NCBI GenBank assembly: GCA_030490835.1
Contig: CM059975.1
Span: 13,025,579-13,089,578, forward strand
Source of the DNA: Annona cherimola
Lineage: Eukaryota > Streptophyta > Magnoliopsida > Magnoliales > Annonaceae
Length of the DNA stretch: 64,000 bases
Direction of reading: 5' to 3'
Shown here: piece after piece, positions 11,585-23,040 of the stretch
Position numbering within the stretch: position 1 is the first letter of the stretch
How the letters are laid out: each line of letters starts with the position of its first letter
Position numbers and translations under genes: made by a program
Notes under the pieces: generated by a model
Databases searched by the model: none
What the model was told of the DNA's origin: nothing
What the model saw: only the letters and a program-made list of their open reading frames with translations

Positions 11585-12827
11585 TCATTATATTACCCCT
11601 TAATATAAATGACATAGATTTTTTATTATCAAATTAAATTAATAAATCTTTATAAATTTTCTTATAAATTATCTTCATAAAATCATTATAAATTTCCTTA
11701 CAATATCAATAAGAAAACTAGAACTCCCACTCAAAAGACTATGACCCCTGCCTCATGAGGACAACTCTTGAGAATCAAACCCTCCAAAGCCCAGGCTAAC
11801 TAGTTGAACTTGGTTGTTCAAAACAAATAATTTCTATTATATATTTATAATCATTTCAATATTTATTACATTTTAAGCCATAAAATCTTCTTACAATATT
11901 TCAGGAAAGATAATGAGCTATTATCTATTTTTTCGAAAAATACACCACTCTCGTCAATATTAAACTTCCACGCAAATGAGGAGAGTTCCAAGTTCGAACG
12001 CCCATTGGCTGCACCTGTGGCGGCGAGCATTATTATCAGAGTGACAATCTGGTGGCCAAAACAAATAAATTTTGAGTGGCTGCACGTGAAGCTTTTATCG
12101 ATGCTCGAATACTATATCTGCATGCGCTGATCCGGCCATCAATCATTGTTGGCGGGACAAAAAATGCACTTGATCACGTGTTCTTTTTTAATCTTACCAA
12201 AAGAAAATTGACCCATCTGTCCTGGCATAAGTTTCAGCCCGCATATTTTGTCTTTGATCAATCATTTTTATAGTTAATATTATTGCCTTTTTTTTTACCC
12301 ATTCATTATATTAAAACACAGTCGAAGAGTAATGTCTGCGAATTAATCTGAAAAATCCAGAACTACGGCAGTAGGGAACCCGTCCATTAATCAAACGTCT
12401 CATTCAAACGTTTTTTTTTTTTTTCGATATGCATCTCATTCAACCTAGATGGCAGAAAATGTTCAAAAAAAAAAAAAAAAAAAACAACAACAACAACAAG
12501 AGTCCGATGGCGCTGATTGCACCTACTGCTCTCCTACCACGTGTATGGCGGAGAATGTGTCGAGGGGCCTCTTGGGAGAGTGGCTAGCTTGTTGGACGAC
12601 TCTTCTCCGTGCATATGGTATATGCGTGCTAATTCCTGGAGGCCCTGGATTTATCTGTCATATTTTATGCTGTTTAATTCCAGTAGTTATAATCAATCAC
12701 TCAGAATTTTCGATAGTCAGCCACTTACCCCAATTAATTGACAGAATTCACGCTCAATTATTTAGCAGCCATGAGCAGGTGGAACATGAAATAATTATAA
12801 GTATGGCTCAGTAGTACCGGGTTTAGC
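11585..12827. other. Intergenic DNA, no gene seen
   Basis: Two short stretches (11755-11830 and 11940-12060, both on the minus strand) carry B-box-like 'ggtttgattctc' and 'cgttcgaacttgg' words and could be old SINE heads, but I could not define ends. An A-run followed by (caa)n lies at about 12466-12500. Open frames at 12449-12814 and 12517-12741 lack domains. Confidence 0.4.
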
Positions 12828-12835
12828 TGATTAAT

Positions 12836-14072
12836 TAAGGGTGCAACTTGGCCTGGGTAGGTCCAAGTAAGGTTGAACTTTACCCTTACTCTATTTTAGA
12901 AAACTTTGACCTTATCCTACTTTAAACTGGATCAGTTCAAAGCTTACTCTACCCAATTTTTTCAAAGGTGGGTCGGTTTCAAATTGGTTTCTAAAACTGA
13001 TATGAAAGTTGTTTCAATCTGGTACAATATGTTTCACTATGATAACTTGTTACATGCAATTAGTTATCCAAAATAAATATCTACAAAATAGGTAACTTGT
13101 TATATGATATTAAACAAAAAAGTTTGGTGCAATCAAGGTGAACTTATTGCATCTACTCTAACCTCGGGAATTTTAATATTCACAACCAAAAAATCATTTC
13201 GATTACTACTGAAAATCTTGACATCATACCAGAACCGCACCCCATAGAATTAATAAGTAAGATCATTCGACCATAAGGCCACGTGAGAAATTGGATAAAA
13301 AGAAAATGATGAAGACTAAAAAGATCATATAGAAAAAGAGAGAAAAAATCGAAAAAAATGGAAAGAGACAAGGATAGGAAAGGTTTCTATCATGTGCACT
13401 CGATGGCAGCTTCGTCGAATCACTTGCCAGGCTATTACAGCTAGAGAATATGGAGATTGCACCCAAGGCAGAACTTGGTGGGGAGGCACCACCATCTGCC
13501 ATTCTCCATAGCGTGGTAGAGTGTGGGTATGAAGGAGTGGTCCAACATCTCTAGAATTTCCCCATCTTCACCCTCCCTTCCCTATACTTTCTCACTAGCT
13601 CCTTCTTATCCATCACCTCCACCATGAAAAAGCACCATTTGGCACACTTCGGCTTCACCAGGTACACCCTCGATAGACTCATTAATGAGATTGATGACAA
13701 TGAGATCTTGTGATGGGTGGTGGGGTTTGTGTCGATTGAATGAAGGAAGCGTGATGATTGATGATTCGGTGGAAGGGAGTATATTCGAGAGAAAAATGAT
13801 AGAGCTAGGGTTGGGGATTTGGAAGGAAAATCGAGAGGGAAAGGGAAAGGTGAAAATCGGGAGGAAGCTTCGGGAATGCTTATGGAATTTTTTATATTAT
13901 ATTAGATATGTATGCGCATAAAATTAGGGTCGGTTCCGGGTACTTGTCCCTACTCGAATTTAAACGGGTGATGTTTACCCGAAACCAAACCAACTCTATG
14001 GGTATATACTTTTCCCTAAATAAGGTACATAGTGGGTCGACCTATAGGTACCCGGACCGAGTTGCACCCCTA
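12836..14072. mobile_element. Non-autonomous hAT transposon, 1.24 kb
   Basis: The element begins TAAGGGTGCAACTTGG and, read inward from the right, TAGGGGTGCAACTCGG, a 14-of-16 terminal match. It is flanked by an exact 8-bp duplication TGATTAAT at 12828-12835 and 14073-14080. TIR sequence, TSD length and size all fit hAT. The interior has no transposase; 13180-13900 contains short open frames on both strands (for example 13263-13502 - and 13685-13921 +) without recognisable domains. Confidence 0.85.
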
Positions 14073-14420
14073 TGATTAATCCTATTCATCAATACAGCTG
14101 ATTGCATGGTGTGATAAGTTGAATTTTCTCATTTTTTGATTTGTTAATATTTTTCTAAAATTTCAGGTCATCCACCATATTTTACTACATTAATATTTAC
14201 ATTACATGAAAAATCATGTTATTTAGAGTTGTATATAATTCATTACAAGTGTAAATGCACAAGGTTGTTTGTAATTATATTTTTAAAAATTATTAATTAA
14301 AAAAATCTCCAATTTCTTTATTTTTTGTAATAATTTTAAACACCACAGATAGATTGGATATGAGGAAATAAAAAAATTAAGCAATTGCAAAATATAGCCT
14401 ATTGTATTGGTGCATTTTTC

Positions 14421-14424
<4 letters not shown>

Positions 14425-14453
<29 letters not shown>

Positions 14454-14455
14454 AA
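14425..14455. repeat. (TA)n(TG)n microsatellite
   Basis: A short 'ta' run is followed by about thirteen 'gt' units. Simple sequence repeat, no function inferred. Confidence 0.9.
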
Positions 14456-14640
14456 GTCGACTTCTATACATTTAGATATATTAATTCACTTAATTATCCT
14501 TAGTTTCACTCCACTTTTATAATTTCATCAAATATAATCAATTCATTGTATTCAACATTATATGATTTACTTAAATACCAAAAATAATGTCAATTGGGGC
14601 TACATATGAACCACATATTCTAAAAGTATATAATAATATG

Positions 14641-14901
14641 TAGAGGGGTGATTTTCAAAAAAACCTATATTTTATTTTGTTATAAAAATTTAGAGTTATG
14701 TGCATTTAACTTATAAATCAAGTTCTACCATTTTTAGATGTTTTTAAGTATTTTTTATTTTTCAAACACAGTGGCATTTTTTTAATTTTCTGACTCAAAA
14801 ATTAAAAAAAATGGTTTATAGGTTAAATACACATAGCTCTACATGTTTATAGAAAATAAAAATTTTAAAAATGCGCCCAGCCATACCCAAACACCCCTCT
14901 A
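14641..14901. repeat. Foldback element, about 260 bp
   Basis: The left end is TAGAGGGGTGATTTTC and the right end, inverted, TTAGAGGGGTGTTTGG. Inner inverted arms share 'gtgcatttaacttataaa' (left) and 'gtgtatttaacctataaa' (right, inverted), followed by a T-rich core. It belongs to the same core family as 5432-5751 and 11226-11584, but the outer ends differ. Confidence 0.65.
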
Positions 14902-15539
14902 ACGTGTATACATTTAGAAAACTACTTGAATACGTATACTAAAGTTTTAAAATGTTATAAAATTCTATAGAATCATTAATACATAGTATGCAAGGACAAT
15001 AAATATATTGAATTTGAAAATCACCAAGATAGAGCCCAAACTAAATGAGTATAGTGAAATGAATTGGTATATCTGGAGGTTTAGAATTTTGGCTATATAT
15101 ATAAAAATTGGAGCAATGTAACCCCCTGAATTTTTAAGATTTTGATCATTGAAAAAAAATTCAATTCATTTATTATATTTAATATCATTTGTTTATCTAG
15201 GAAACTAATTTCCATCCCAATCAAGTATATTTATAAACCATATTTATTGAAAAATATATATTCATGTGTAAATTATAAAAAATACTTAGATCTATTTACA
15301 CATGTATTAGAATATAATAATATTTTATAGAATTATTTATTCACATAGAAATAATATTTTAAATAATTTAGATGTTGAAAATATAATTTTAAAATTAATA
15401 TTTAGTGTTGAACCATTTTATTATATTAATTTTCAATGAAGCCCATGCACAGTAATATTAGACAAATAAAAAGATTTTCAAAATACTATAAATAATACTA
15501 AATATAATTAATGAAATAGATTTTCATCAACTATCAAAA
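14902..15539. other. Very AT-rich intergenic DNA
   Basis: Almost entirely A and T, with no gene, no repeat boundary and no RNA seen. Confidence 0.5.
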
Positions 15540-15548
15540 TTTTAAATA

Positions 15549-15947
15549 GGGTAATTTGCATATATACTCACATAATTTAACGCTAATTGCAGATATATCC
15601 ACGTAGTTTCACGATATGCATATTACCCCTACATAGTTTCACCAAAATTGTATATTACTCTCACATCGTTACCTACCGTTAATATTTGACATTATATTTT
15701 GAAAAATGATAAAAATGTCCTCATTGGTATACATAGTTTCATGGGAGTAATATGCAATTCGTGAAACTATGGATGAAGATATTTTCATCATTTTTCAAAA
15801 TATAATGTCAGATGCTAACGGTAAGTAATGATGTGGTGGTAATACGTAATTTTGGTGAAATTATGTGAGAGTAATATGCATTTGTGAAACTACGTGGGTA
15901 TATTTGCAATTAGCGTCTAACTATGTGAGTATATATGCAAATTACCC
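15549..15947. mobile_element. Long-TIR MULE (Mutator foldback), 399 bp
   Basis: The two halves are near-perfect inverted copies. Both ends begin GGGTAATTTGCATATATACT and continue 'cacata', 'acgctaattgca', 'acgtagtttcac' and so on for roughly 170 bp. An exact 9-bp TSD, TTTTAAATA, flanks it at 15540-15548 and 15948-15956. Long GGG-starting TIRs with a 9-bp TSD are diagnostic of Mutator-like elements. No coding capacity. The high arm identity suggests a fairly recent element that could still give hairpin RNA. Confidence 0.9.
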
Positions 15948-16199
15948 TTTTAAATATAAAAGAACTTATATGGGAACAAGATTTCACAAAAGAAAAGTCC
16001 AAGGACAAGTTTGATATCAATTTGGATAAACAATTTGATTGATTCTCGATGCAATCATACATATGAATTCAACTTTGATTTTGACCTAAAGTTAAGTTGG
16101 AAAATGTAAGTTATCTCTGGCTAGCTCTTCGATTTCTTGTCTTAATCAATAACAAATCTTGTACTTTCGTTCCACTAACGACATAGATAACATGAAACT

Positions 16200-16405
16200 C
16201 GTGGAATTGATTGCAGTTATTGTTTTAAAACAGACCCGACCACGCTGGTTAAGTATCGGTCCATAGACCGAATCATGAGCGGTATGGTTAACATGGAATG
16301 TTTTTAAAGATGAAAAATCATTAAAATTGTCCGAACCATACAATATGATTGAACCGTGAAAATGGGTTGTTGAATTACGGTTCGGTTTTAATGGAATCCG
16401 ATGCA
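16200..16405. repeat. Decayed hAT-like 'gaaccg' repeat fragment
   Basis: Contains 'ttgttttaaaacagacccgacc' near its left end and 'attacggttcggttttaat' near its right end, echoing the subterminal 'accgg/ggttc' composition of the element at 2950-4609. No TSD or full TIR was read. Confidence 0.35.
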
Positions 16406-16544
16406 TGCTTCAAAAATATCCACCTTTTGACTGCTATTGTCCGCCGTTATTATATTTTATGGATGTAGTGAAGGTGGGAAACTAATTACGGTCACTATTA
16501 CATAGTGTTTATTATATTTTAATATTTTATTTAGAAAATTACAT

Positions 16545-16664
16545 TTTTTTTTTTTTGATGTCCAAGAGCCCAGCGCTTCCGACAAAGCTGCTAATGAGAT
16601 TCGAGTCCCGGTCATTAGGCACCGTTGCCCAGATGAGTCACTAGCGGCGCTAGGCCGGGTTCTA
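16545..16664 (-). mobile_element. Short SINE with poly(A) tail
   Basis: Read on the minus strand it starts 'tagaacccggcctagcgcc', carries a B-box-like 'gggactcgaatctc', and ends in a run of about 13 A. Flanking copies TAGAAAATTACAT (16532-16544) and TAGAAAAGCACAT (16665-16677) match at 11 of 13 positions, a retroposon-type TSD. At 120 bp it is short for a SINE and may be 5'-truncated. Confidence 0.6.
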
Positions 16665-16924
16665 TAGAAAAGCACATTTGTTTTTTCATTTGTTTGTTAA
16701 AAATGTGGCACCTATATCTACATATGTATTTATTTTATTCTAATAACTATCTATAATTAATTTAGTTTAAATAAATTTTAACTTAGAAAATTTATTATAT
16801 CCTAATCATATTATCTTTATGTCACAGCTTAATATCGTTTAAACCCACAATTGAAACAGAGTGACTTAAGCTGGTAACAAAAATGGTTTAATTCGCTGTT
16901 GGGTGCAAATAACAATGTTGAAAA

Positions 16925-17243
16925 CACCACAAGAAAACTTCTTTATGTGTAATAAGTACTGTATTGGCAGCAAACTGCAAATTTGACTGCAAGTAATGGT
17001 AAGCGCAACTACTTTAATTAAAGACATTTATAGCTTGCCTTTAATAGTATTTGCGGTCAAATAAAAATTGTTGCATATAACATTATATGTAGTAAAACAT
17101 TATTTATTTTTGTTCATGTGCAACGACTTCTATATAGCAAAATATACAACCATTATATTTGATGCATATATTTATTTGCAGCAAAAATTTTATGTTGTAC
17201 GTAGCTAAATTAATTATTGCATTTAAAGAAATTTTCTGTAGTC
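16925..17243. mobile_element. Miniature CACTA-type element, 319 bp
   Basis: The left end is CACCACAAGAAAACTT and the right end, inverted, GACTACAGAAAATTTC, both close to the CACTACAAGAAAA terminus of plant CACTA elements. Both sides are flanked by AAA (16922-16924 and 17244-17246), which fits the 3-bp TSD of this superfamily but is weak evidence in AT-rich DNA. The interior contains short reiterated 'ttgca'/'tgcaa' words typical of CACTA subterminal regions. Non-coding. Confidence 0.55.
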
Positions 17244-17246
17244 AAA

Positions 17247-18219
17247 ACTAAACTAATAGTGAAAGTTGTGTGGGTGTTTCTTTAAATTTTTAATAAGTAA
17301 TTGAATCGACTTGTTATGATTAAAGTTAAACATTTGATTTAATAAGTAATTGAATCGACCAGTAAGAAGTTAACCTTTCTCTTAGAACGTCAGTGGAAAA
17401 CTAGAATGTAAATGATTAGATTAATAGATAGGATAAGCACGGATTTACTGTACAATTATCGTTATTCATAGATTTTTCTTATTTATTTTTCATAATATTC
17501 TTATTTTTGTCAACCGTTCTACTTTACTCCACAAGCTCAAAGCTTTTTGACAGGCTTTAATTACAGAAGGGACCAACATATCCCTAGCTAGCTATTCAAA
17601 GAAGGACCAAAAAGACAGCTAGATTGCTTCATGATTTACTAACCAAGAACAAAGGATGGTTATTTTTGGCATTTCCCTGTTCAAATATCTCAAATCATTG
17701 AAGCTAATCACCCACACATCTTTATTTAATACTTGGGCGCCAGGTGATGCACGTGCACTCGTTTTCATGCATTTTCTTCACGTAAAAGGCAAAAACCAGA
17801 CCATCTAAAATTGGCAAATAAACATCAATTCTTGTTGGTCCTAATGGTGAGAAGCTTAATTCTTTTTAAGTAAGATTTTTATTTTTAAGTCTTATAAATG
17901 AAAAAACAAGACCCGAGAGAGTTTTCCTCCTTGTGGTCTAACCAGGCTCGAGAAAACCAACTAATTATTTTATAAAATCCGAACCAGACGGAGTTCTAAT
18001 TTCAAAAGCAAATATTCCTGAACGGACGCATATCACACACGTATGTCCGTCGGAGTAGCAATTAAATTTCTGCCTGCCCACCCAACTCAAAGGTCCTTCT
18101 AGTAATTTTGATAAATTATTGACTACCCGGCCGCCCAGAGCACCAAAATTGTTAAATTATAATTTAATCATCTCGAATTATAACATATTCATGCCTGTTG
18201 TCTCCTTCTCTCCAACCTT
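17247..18219. other. Upstream region of the DUF761 gene, no other gene
   Basis: AT-rich sequence with no second gene. It forms the distal upstream region of the gene at 18320. No convincing distal regulatory element was identified. Confidence 0.45.
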
Positions 18220-18223
18220 CCCC

Positions 18224-18232
18224 TTTAAATAC
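18224..18232 (+). promoter_or_regulatory. Probable TATA box of the DUF761 gene
   Basis: TTTAAATAC sits in a C/T-rich stretch about 95 bp upstream of the ATG, followed by a CT-rich leader (18233-18300) of the kind common in plant 5' untranslated regions. This placement would give a leader of roughly 60-70 nt. Inferred from sequence only. Confidence 0.5.
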
Positions 18233-18319
18233 TCTCCCCCTCCTTTCTCTCTTTTCTCAAACATCTCTCAGCTCTTTCTCTCCACAGAAGCCAAAAGATA
18301 CAACAAGAAAGAAATTAGA

Positions 18320-18949
18320 ATGGAAGCAGGCCCTCCTCCTCCGGTGGTGGCGAAGAAGCGGCCGTGGCACATTGTGCGAGTACTCTTCTACATGCTCCGC
18401 AGGAGCATTGCCAAGAACAAGGTGATGGTCGATCTTCACCTGATGATGAAGCGTGGGACAGTCGCAGGGAAGAAGGTCATCGGCCACCTCAGGTTCCACC
18501 ACCATCAAGCCGTCCACGCGTCGTACTACGTCCCCCGCGAGTACGAGTTCAGCTGCAGCAACACGCCCGCCCCTTCCTACAACCCCTTCCACGTCAGCAG
18601 CAAACAGCGCAAGAACCACCGCCACCATCACCACGGCTACTTCTCCTCCTGCATACAACCGACGCAGACGGAGGAAGATAACATGGTCGCCGTCCAGAAG
18701 GCTCTCGAAATGCTGAGCTCCCAGGCGCCTGGAGGAGTTTCGCCGTTCCTGCCAGGGTTCGGGAAAAGCCCGGCGGTCCGGCAGCTGCGGATCACGGACT
18801 CGCCGTTCCCGATGTGGGACTCTGGGGATGGTCGGGTGGACCAGGAGGCGGAGGAGTTCATCAATCGCTTCTATGAGCAGCTGAGGCAGCAGAGCAACCA
18901 GGTAGAGATGGACGCCAGGTATCGGGAGATGATTTTGGCCGGATGCTGA
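18320..18949 (+). CDS. DUF761 family protein (cotton-fibre-expressed type), 209 aa
   Basis: Single-exon gene of 209 codons. The N-terminus (residues about 12-50) is basic and hydrophobic and includes the family signature VDLHLMMKRG at 37-46 plus a following AGKKVIGHL segment. A His-rich patch (HHHH, about residues 95-105) and a Ser/Pro-rich linker come next. The C-terminus holds the DUF761 motif EAEEFINRFYEQLR near residues 176-189. The biochemical role of DUF761 proteins is not established; members are linked to stress and development, and this one has no catalytic motif. The ATG at 18320 was chosen because it follows the TATA box and CT-rich leader; an in-frame upstream extension to 18119 would cross the promoter. 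Codons are strongly GC3-rich, unlike the flanking DNA. No signal peptide was seen. Confidence 0.9.
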   Translation: MEAGPPPPVVAKKRPWHIVRVLFYMLRRSIAKNKVMVDLHLMMKRGTVAGKKVIGHLRFHHHQAVHASYYVPREYEFSCSNTPAPSYNPFHVSSKQRKNHRHHHHGYFSSCIQPTQTEEDNMVAVQKALEMLSSQAPGGVSPFLPGFGKSPAVRQLRITDSPFPMWDSGDGRVDQEAEEFINRFYEQLRQQSNQVEMDARYREMILAGC

Positions 18950-20628
18950 ACTGATTTTTCGGCGGGCTGCCGGCGTGGAGAGAATAACGACGTACGGGCG
19001 GTGTTGATAGTTTCGTTGAAGTGAAATAATGTAGAGTTTTTTTTTTTTTTTTTTTTTTTTCTTTGTAAATAAATCTGAAACTTTTCTTCCGGATTCTGAC
19101 GGTGTCTTGTAGCGGTCTCGTTTCTGTTCTATTATATATATATTTTTTTTCTCAATTTCTTTTCCCTTTCCTCTCTTATTTCCATATATACACGCGCCGC
19201 TGATTCGAATTTATACGGCCGCGCACGCTTTGCCCAGGTTGGAACGGAAACACAAGCAGCCCAATAAAATCGCAAGAGAGTGGAAGTTGGATAAGAGCAT
19301 TTTTATTAATGTTATAATTAAAAAGTCAGTAAAATTTCTGTTACACTTTTTGATGTTATGGGCATTCCATATTAATTAGTTTTAACGAAGAGGCTTTTCT
19401 TTTATGGGATCTCTTCTTAATGAAAATATTTTCATTTCTAATAGAAAATTTACTTTATTTTTTATATTATTGTAGAAGCTATTTTATTTGTCGGTATCGC
19501 CATGAAACATATAAAATTTAGAATAAAATAATCTAATGTTGAATATTAATTTCAAAATTATATTTTTAACATTTAAATCATTTAAATATCATTACTATAT
19601 AGACAAAAAATTTTATAAAATATTATTATATTTTAATATATATGCAAATACATTTAGATATTTTTATAATTTATACTTAAATATATATTTTTCACAAAAT
19701 ATAGGTTACAAACATATTTGATTTGAATGAAATTTAATACGAATATATGTAATTAAATGAAATTTAATCTTCTAACTAAATAAATAATATTAAATATAAT
19801 AAATGAAATACTTTTATCAAAATATGAAAAACGACGAGGGTTACAAGAAAACCGTTACTTATGAGAAATTTTTTTACGGAATGGGAAAATGAAAAGCAGT
19901 CCAATAAAATGGTGAGGAAAAGATTGGATAAGAGTATTTATATTAAAGTTATAATTGAAATTTTCTGTTAGACTGGTTGATATTGTGGATATTCCATATA
20001 ATTAGTTCTAATTAGGAGAACTGTTTGGATAGGCGGTTATCCTCAACAACTTTTGGGCATCTTAATTAAGCCGCATCTGACAAATCATTTGTTTCACATT
20101 CGCATCGCATATACCATATGCACAGAAAATAAGTCTTGCCATATTGCTGATCATAAAATCAACGGTTCAGATTATCGTATTAAGCGCTGTAGGTGTAGCT
20201 AGCATCCGTGAGGTGCATAGCTGTGGGCGGATTGTCGGAGCCAGGCGAGAAAAGAGATCGCCACCTGTCGGCTGGCTAACTTGCCTAGCAGAGAAGCAAG
20301 CTTCCGATGTCATGCACGTTTTCGACTTCTCTCATGCATGTATTTAATTTATTATTTTATTCAACAGTAGTAATTTCCATCCTTATGCGCCACTTGACTG
20401 AGGGACCCATGAAAGAAAGGTGCCATGAAAAAGCAATGATGCAGCATCAACTACGATATAATTGGGAAGCATGCCAAATAATTTCACTTTTTGAGAAAAA
20501 GAAAAAAGATAATTGCGAAATTACAAACAATCAACTACTTTAATTTGAATAATTGCGGTTTGTAGTTACACGACCTGTCAATAGATTTACCTGGCCCTGG
20601 GGAGTCTTCCAAAGGATCATCTAATAAT
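18950..20628. other. 3' flank of DUF761 gene and intergenic DNA
   Basis: A T-run of more than 20 bases (about 19037-19061) follows the stop codon, and the likely 3' untranslated region ends near there. Two passages (19230-19460 and 19885-20030) share 'gcccaataaaat', 'gataagagcatttttatta' and 'gttataattaaaa' type words, suggesting a decayed direct repeat. No further gene. Confidence 0.45.
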
Positions 20629-20631
20629 TAA

Positions 20632-20913
20632 GGGTGTGTTTGGGAATGAATAAAACTTTTGATGAAAAATTTTAGAGAGTAAAAGTTGTCAAATGATGTG
20701 ATATGATATGGGTAATAATGAAAAGTAAATATGATAAAGTTAAAATTGATAAGTTAATTGTATGGGTAATTGTGTAGAAATGATTGAAAAATAGGGTTGT
20801 TGTATGGGAAAATGTAAAAAAATGATTAAAAAATATGATAATTATAGAGAGTGAAAAAGTTTTAGATTGAAAAGTTTTAAGTTAACATGTTTTCCTGATT
20901 GCCAAACACACCC
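20632..20913. mobile_element. Tourist-like (PIF/Harbinger) MITE, 282 bp
   Basis: Perfect 12-bp terminal repeats, GGGTGTGTTTGG at the left and CCAAACACACCC at the right, with looser inverted similarity ('aaaacttttgatgaaaa') further in. The flanking TAA on each side (20629-20631 and 20914-20916) is the 3-bp TSD expected for PIF/Harbinger. Best member of a family that recurs at 28679, 31274, 53908 (inverted) and 60717. Confidence 0.85.
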
Positions 20914-20916
20914 TAA

Positions 20917-22774
20917 GCTTGTATGGGATGTGTACAGGAATGAGACCTCATGTTTGGAAGCTAACTCTTTTAAATACAACTTTTCTTATTCTAAAGATAT
21001 ATCATTACGTTCTCATCTTATTTTTCCATCATACCCTTAATTATGAAGGAAATTAAATCCACATGCAACAATAATTCATTATTTAATGAAGTATAATGCT
21101 AATGAAACGTAATAGTAGTTTCACATAAATATTAAAAGCATTCGGAAAGCATTATCAATTAAAAGGACCGCTACAAAAAAATCGATCTTTGGATTAAAGA
21201 AAATTTGCTTGCAAAAAGTTAAATTTTGATTATTAAAGAAAAACTTAATTGTCAATAATTTATGGCATATTCCCCATAGCAAGAATTGAGAAGAAATTTA
21301 ATTGCTAATCAGTCTATAATTTTTGTATTTAAGCAAAGAAATTTTAATTTGGTTGGCAAAACATAATTACGAACATGAAATTTTCTTGCTTATGAAAGTA
21401 TTACTATAAGTAAAGAAATTTTTTTATCTGTAAAAGTATCATCATAACCAATAAATTTGTTTTATATATGCAATTTTCTTGCAAATAAAATTTTTTGCTA
21501 ATAAAATTGCAAAAAAAAAAAAAGTATGTTCTTTCAGTAAATCCAATCCAAATAGCATCGTGGCGGATTGGCGGTCTTGAATCCACCGTTGCTGGACTGA
21601 AGGACCAATAACATTTCAAAAATTGGTTGCTGGTTGAGTGATATGAGTGCCAAAGAAAATAACTTGTTGCTTAATTAAGCTAATTAATTACTGAAAGCAA
21701 TCTCACATAAAAAGAAAAAGAAAGAAAAATACTCAAAGCAAGCAAAGACATCACGTTGTCCTCCAAAGCAACGTCACGTGGGGCCCATCCATATTGGTGC
21801 GGCAAGCCATGTGTCCCAGGTGGGGCCGAAGGGACAATCATTCACCTTCCACGTCAAAGATTGAGGATGTTGATGTGAATGAAAAGCTTGGATGGTGAAT
21901 GCTTGAAATGCGGCCATTTGGCTGAGTTCCATCATAGATAGGAATTAATTTGCAACGGATATGCGGCTAGTATCGATCAAAATTTCTACAGTTCACATTA
22001 AATGGAAAACCCTTGCATTTATAGATCCTTGTATTGTATGATAAGCAAAGGTGCAAATATTTCCAGCCTGTTGACTTGTGCTAATTCGAGCCAGATACGT
22101 AGCGGTTTTGGAATGTTGTAGCTGCTAACGCTGCATATATATCACCGGCCAGCTTTGGAAAAAAAAATATAAAATGCATATAATTTGATAGCTACCTGAA
22201 GAGTAGCGGATCCGGATGTGGATAGAGAAAAAAGCTTGCTAGGAAAGTGATCAGAAAACAACCACATTAATTAAAGTTGGGGGAAGGCTTGGATGTGGTC
22301 CTTGGTAGTGCTCAATTATTGAGGGATGAAGAGTCTCTCACATGTACTAGAAAGCATGCACACCCTCTCTCTATATAATAAAATAATACATGCTTCTTGT
22401 GATTATTGGCGTTTCTAGCGGAGGAAACGAAATAGAGAGTCTTCTTAATTTGAAACAAGAGAAAAAATGAAGGGATATTTGTTATGGGTAATTATCTCAA
22501 AAAATTTTATTTCGATATTTAAAAAAAAAAATCTAAATTATTTGCGGCATTGATCAGTATATATTTAATTATGATTCTAAAAATCACATAGTTTGAAAAC
22601 TATTATTATTATTTTAAAAATTTAGCATCTTCGTATTAACTCTGATCAAATGTTGTTAAATATATTTTTTTGATGAAGAAATATTGTTAAATATTTATAA
22701 TATATAAATTTGAAAACAACTTCGGCAATGGCAAATCTTGGGTCGGTTTGGTCTGTTTCTTGACGTATTTTACC
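20917..22774. other. Intergenic DNA, no gene seen
   Basis: AT-rich, with a GC-richer patch at about 21740-21900 containing 'cacgt' words. Short open frames lack domains. No termini or TSDs were recognised. Confidence 0.45.
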
Positions 22775-23036
22775 TATTCTCTATTTATAAAAATCTTATC
22801 ATACTCTGCTTATAGATCAATTCTTTTTTGGCTCTAAATTGGTTTCTCTAATAAAAAAACATTTAGCATATTGAAATAATTGAGTGTTTCTTTATATGCA
22901 TGACATATTCTCTATTTATAAAAATCTTATCATACCCTCCTTATAGGTCAATTCTCTTTTGGCTATAAATTGGTTTCTCTAATAAAAAAAACATTTAACA
23001 TATTGAAATAATTGAGTGTTTCTTTATAAGCATTAC
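22775..23036. repeat. Two tandem 131-bp units
   Basis: 'tattctctatttataaaaat' starts at 22775 and again at 22906. Both copies continue through 'ttggtttctctaataaaaaa' and 'attgaaataattgagtgttt' with few differences. Tandem duplication in non-coding DNA. Confidence 0.85.
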
Positions 23037-23040
23037 ATAT

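Noticed and set aside
11755..12060. Two minus-strand SINE-like heads
   Set aside because: B-box-like words are present but no A-tail or TSD could be defined.
18119..18319. Upstream start for the DUF761 protein
   Set aside because: It would place the TATA box and CT-rich leader inside the coding region; the family N-terminus starts at 18320.
18257..18864. Antisense and alternative-frame open frames over the DUF761 gene
   Set aside because: Shadows caused by the GC3-rich codons of the real gene.
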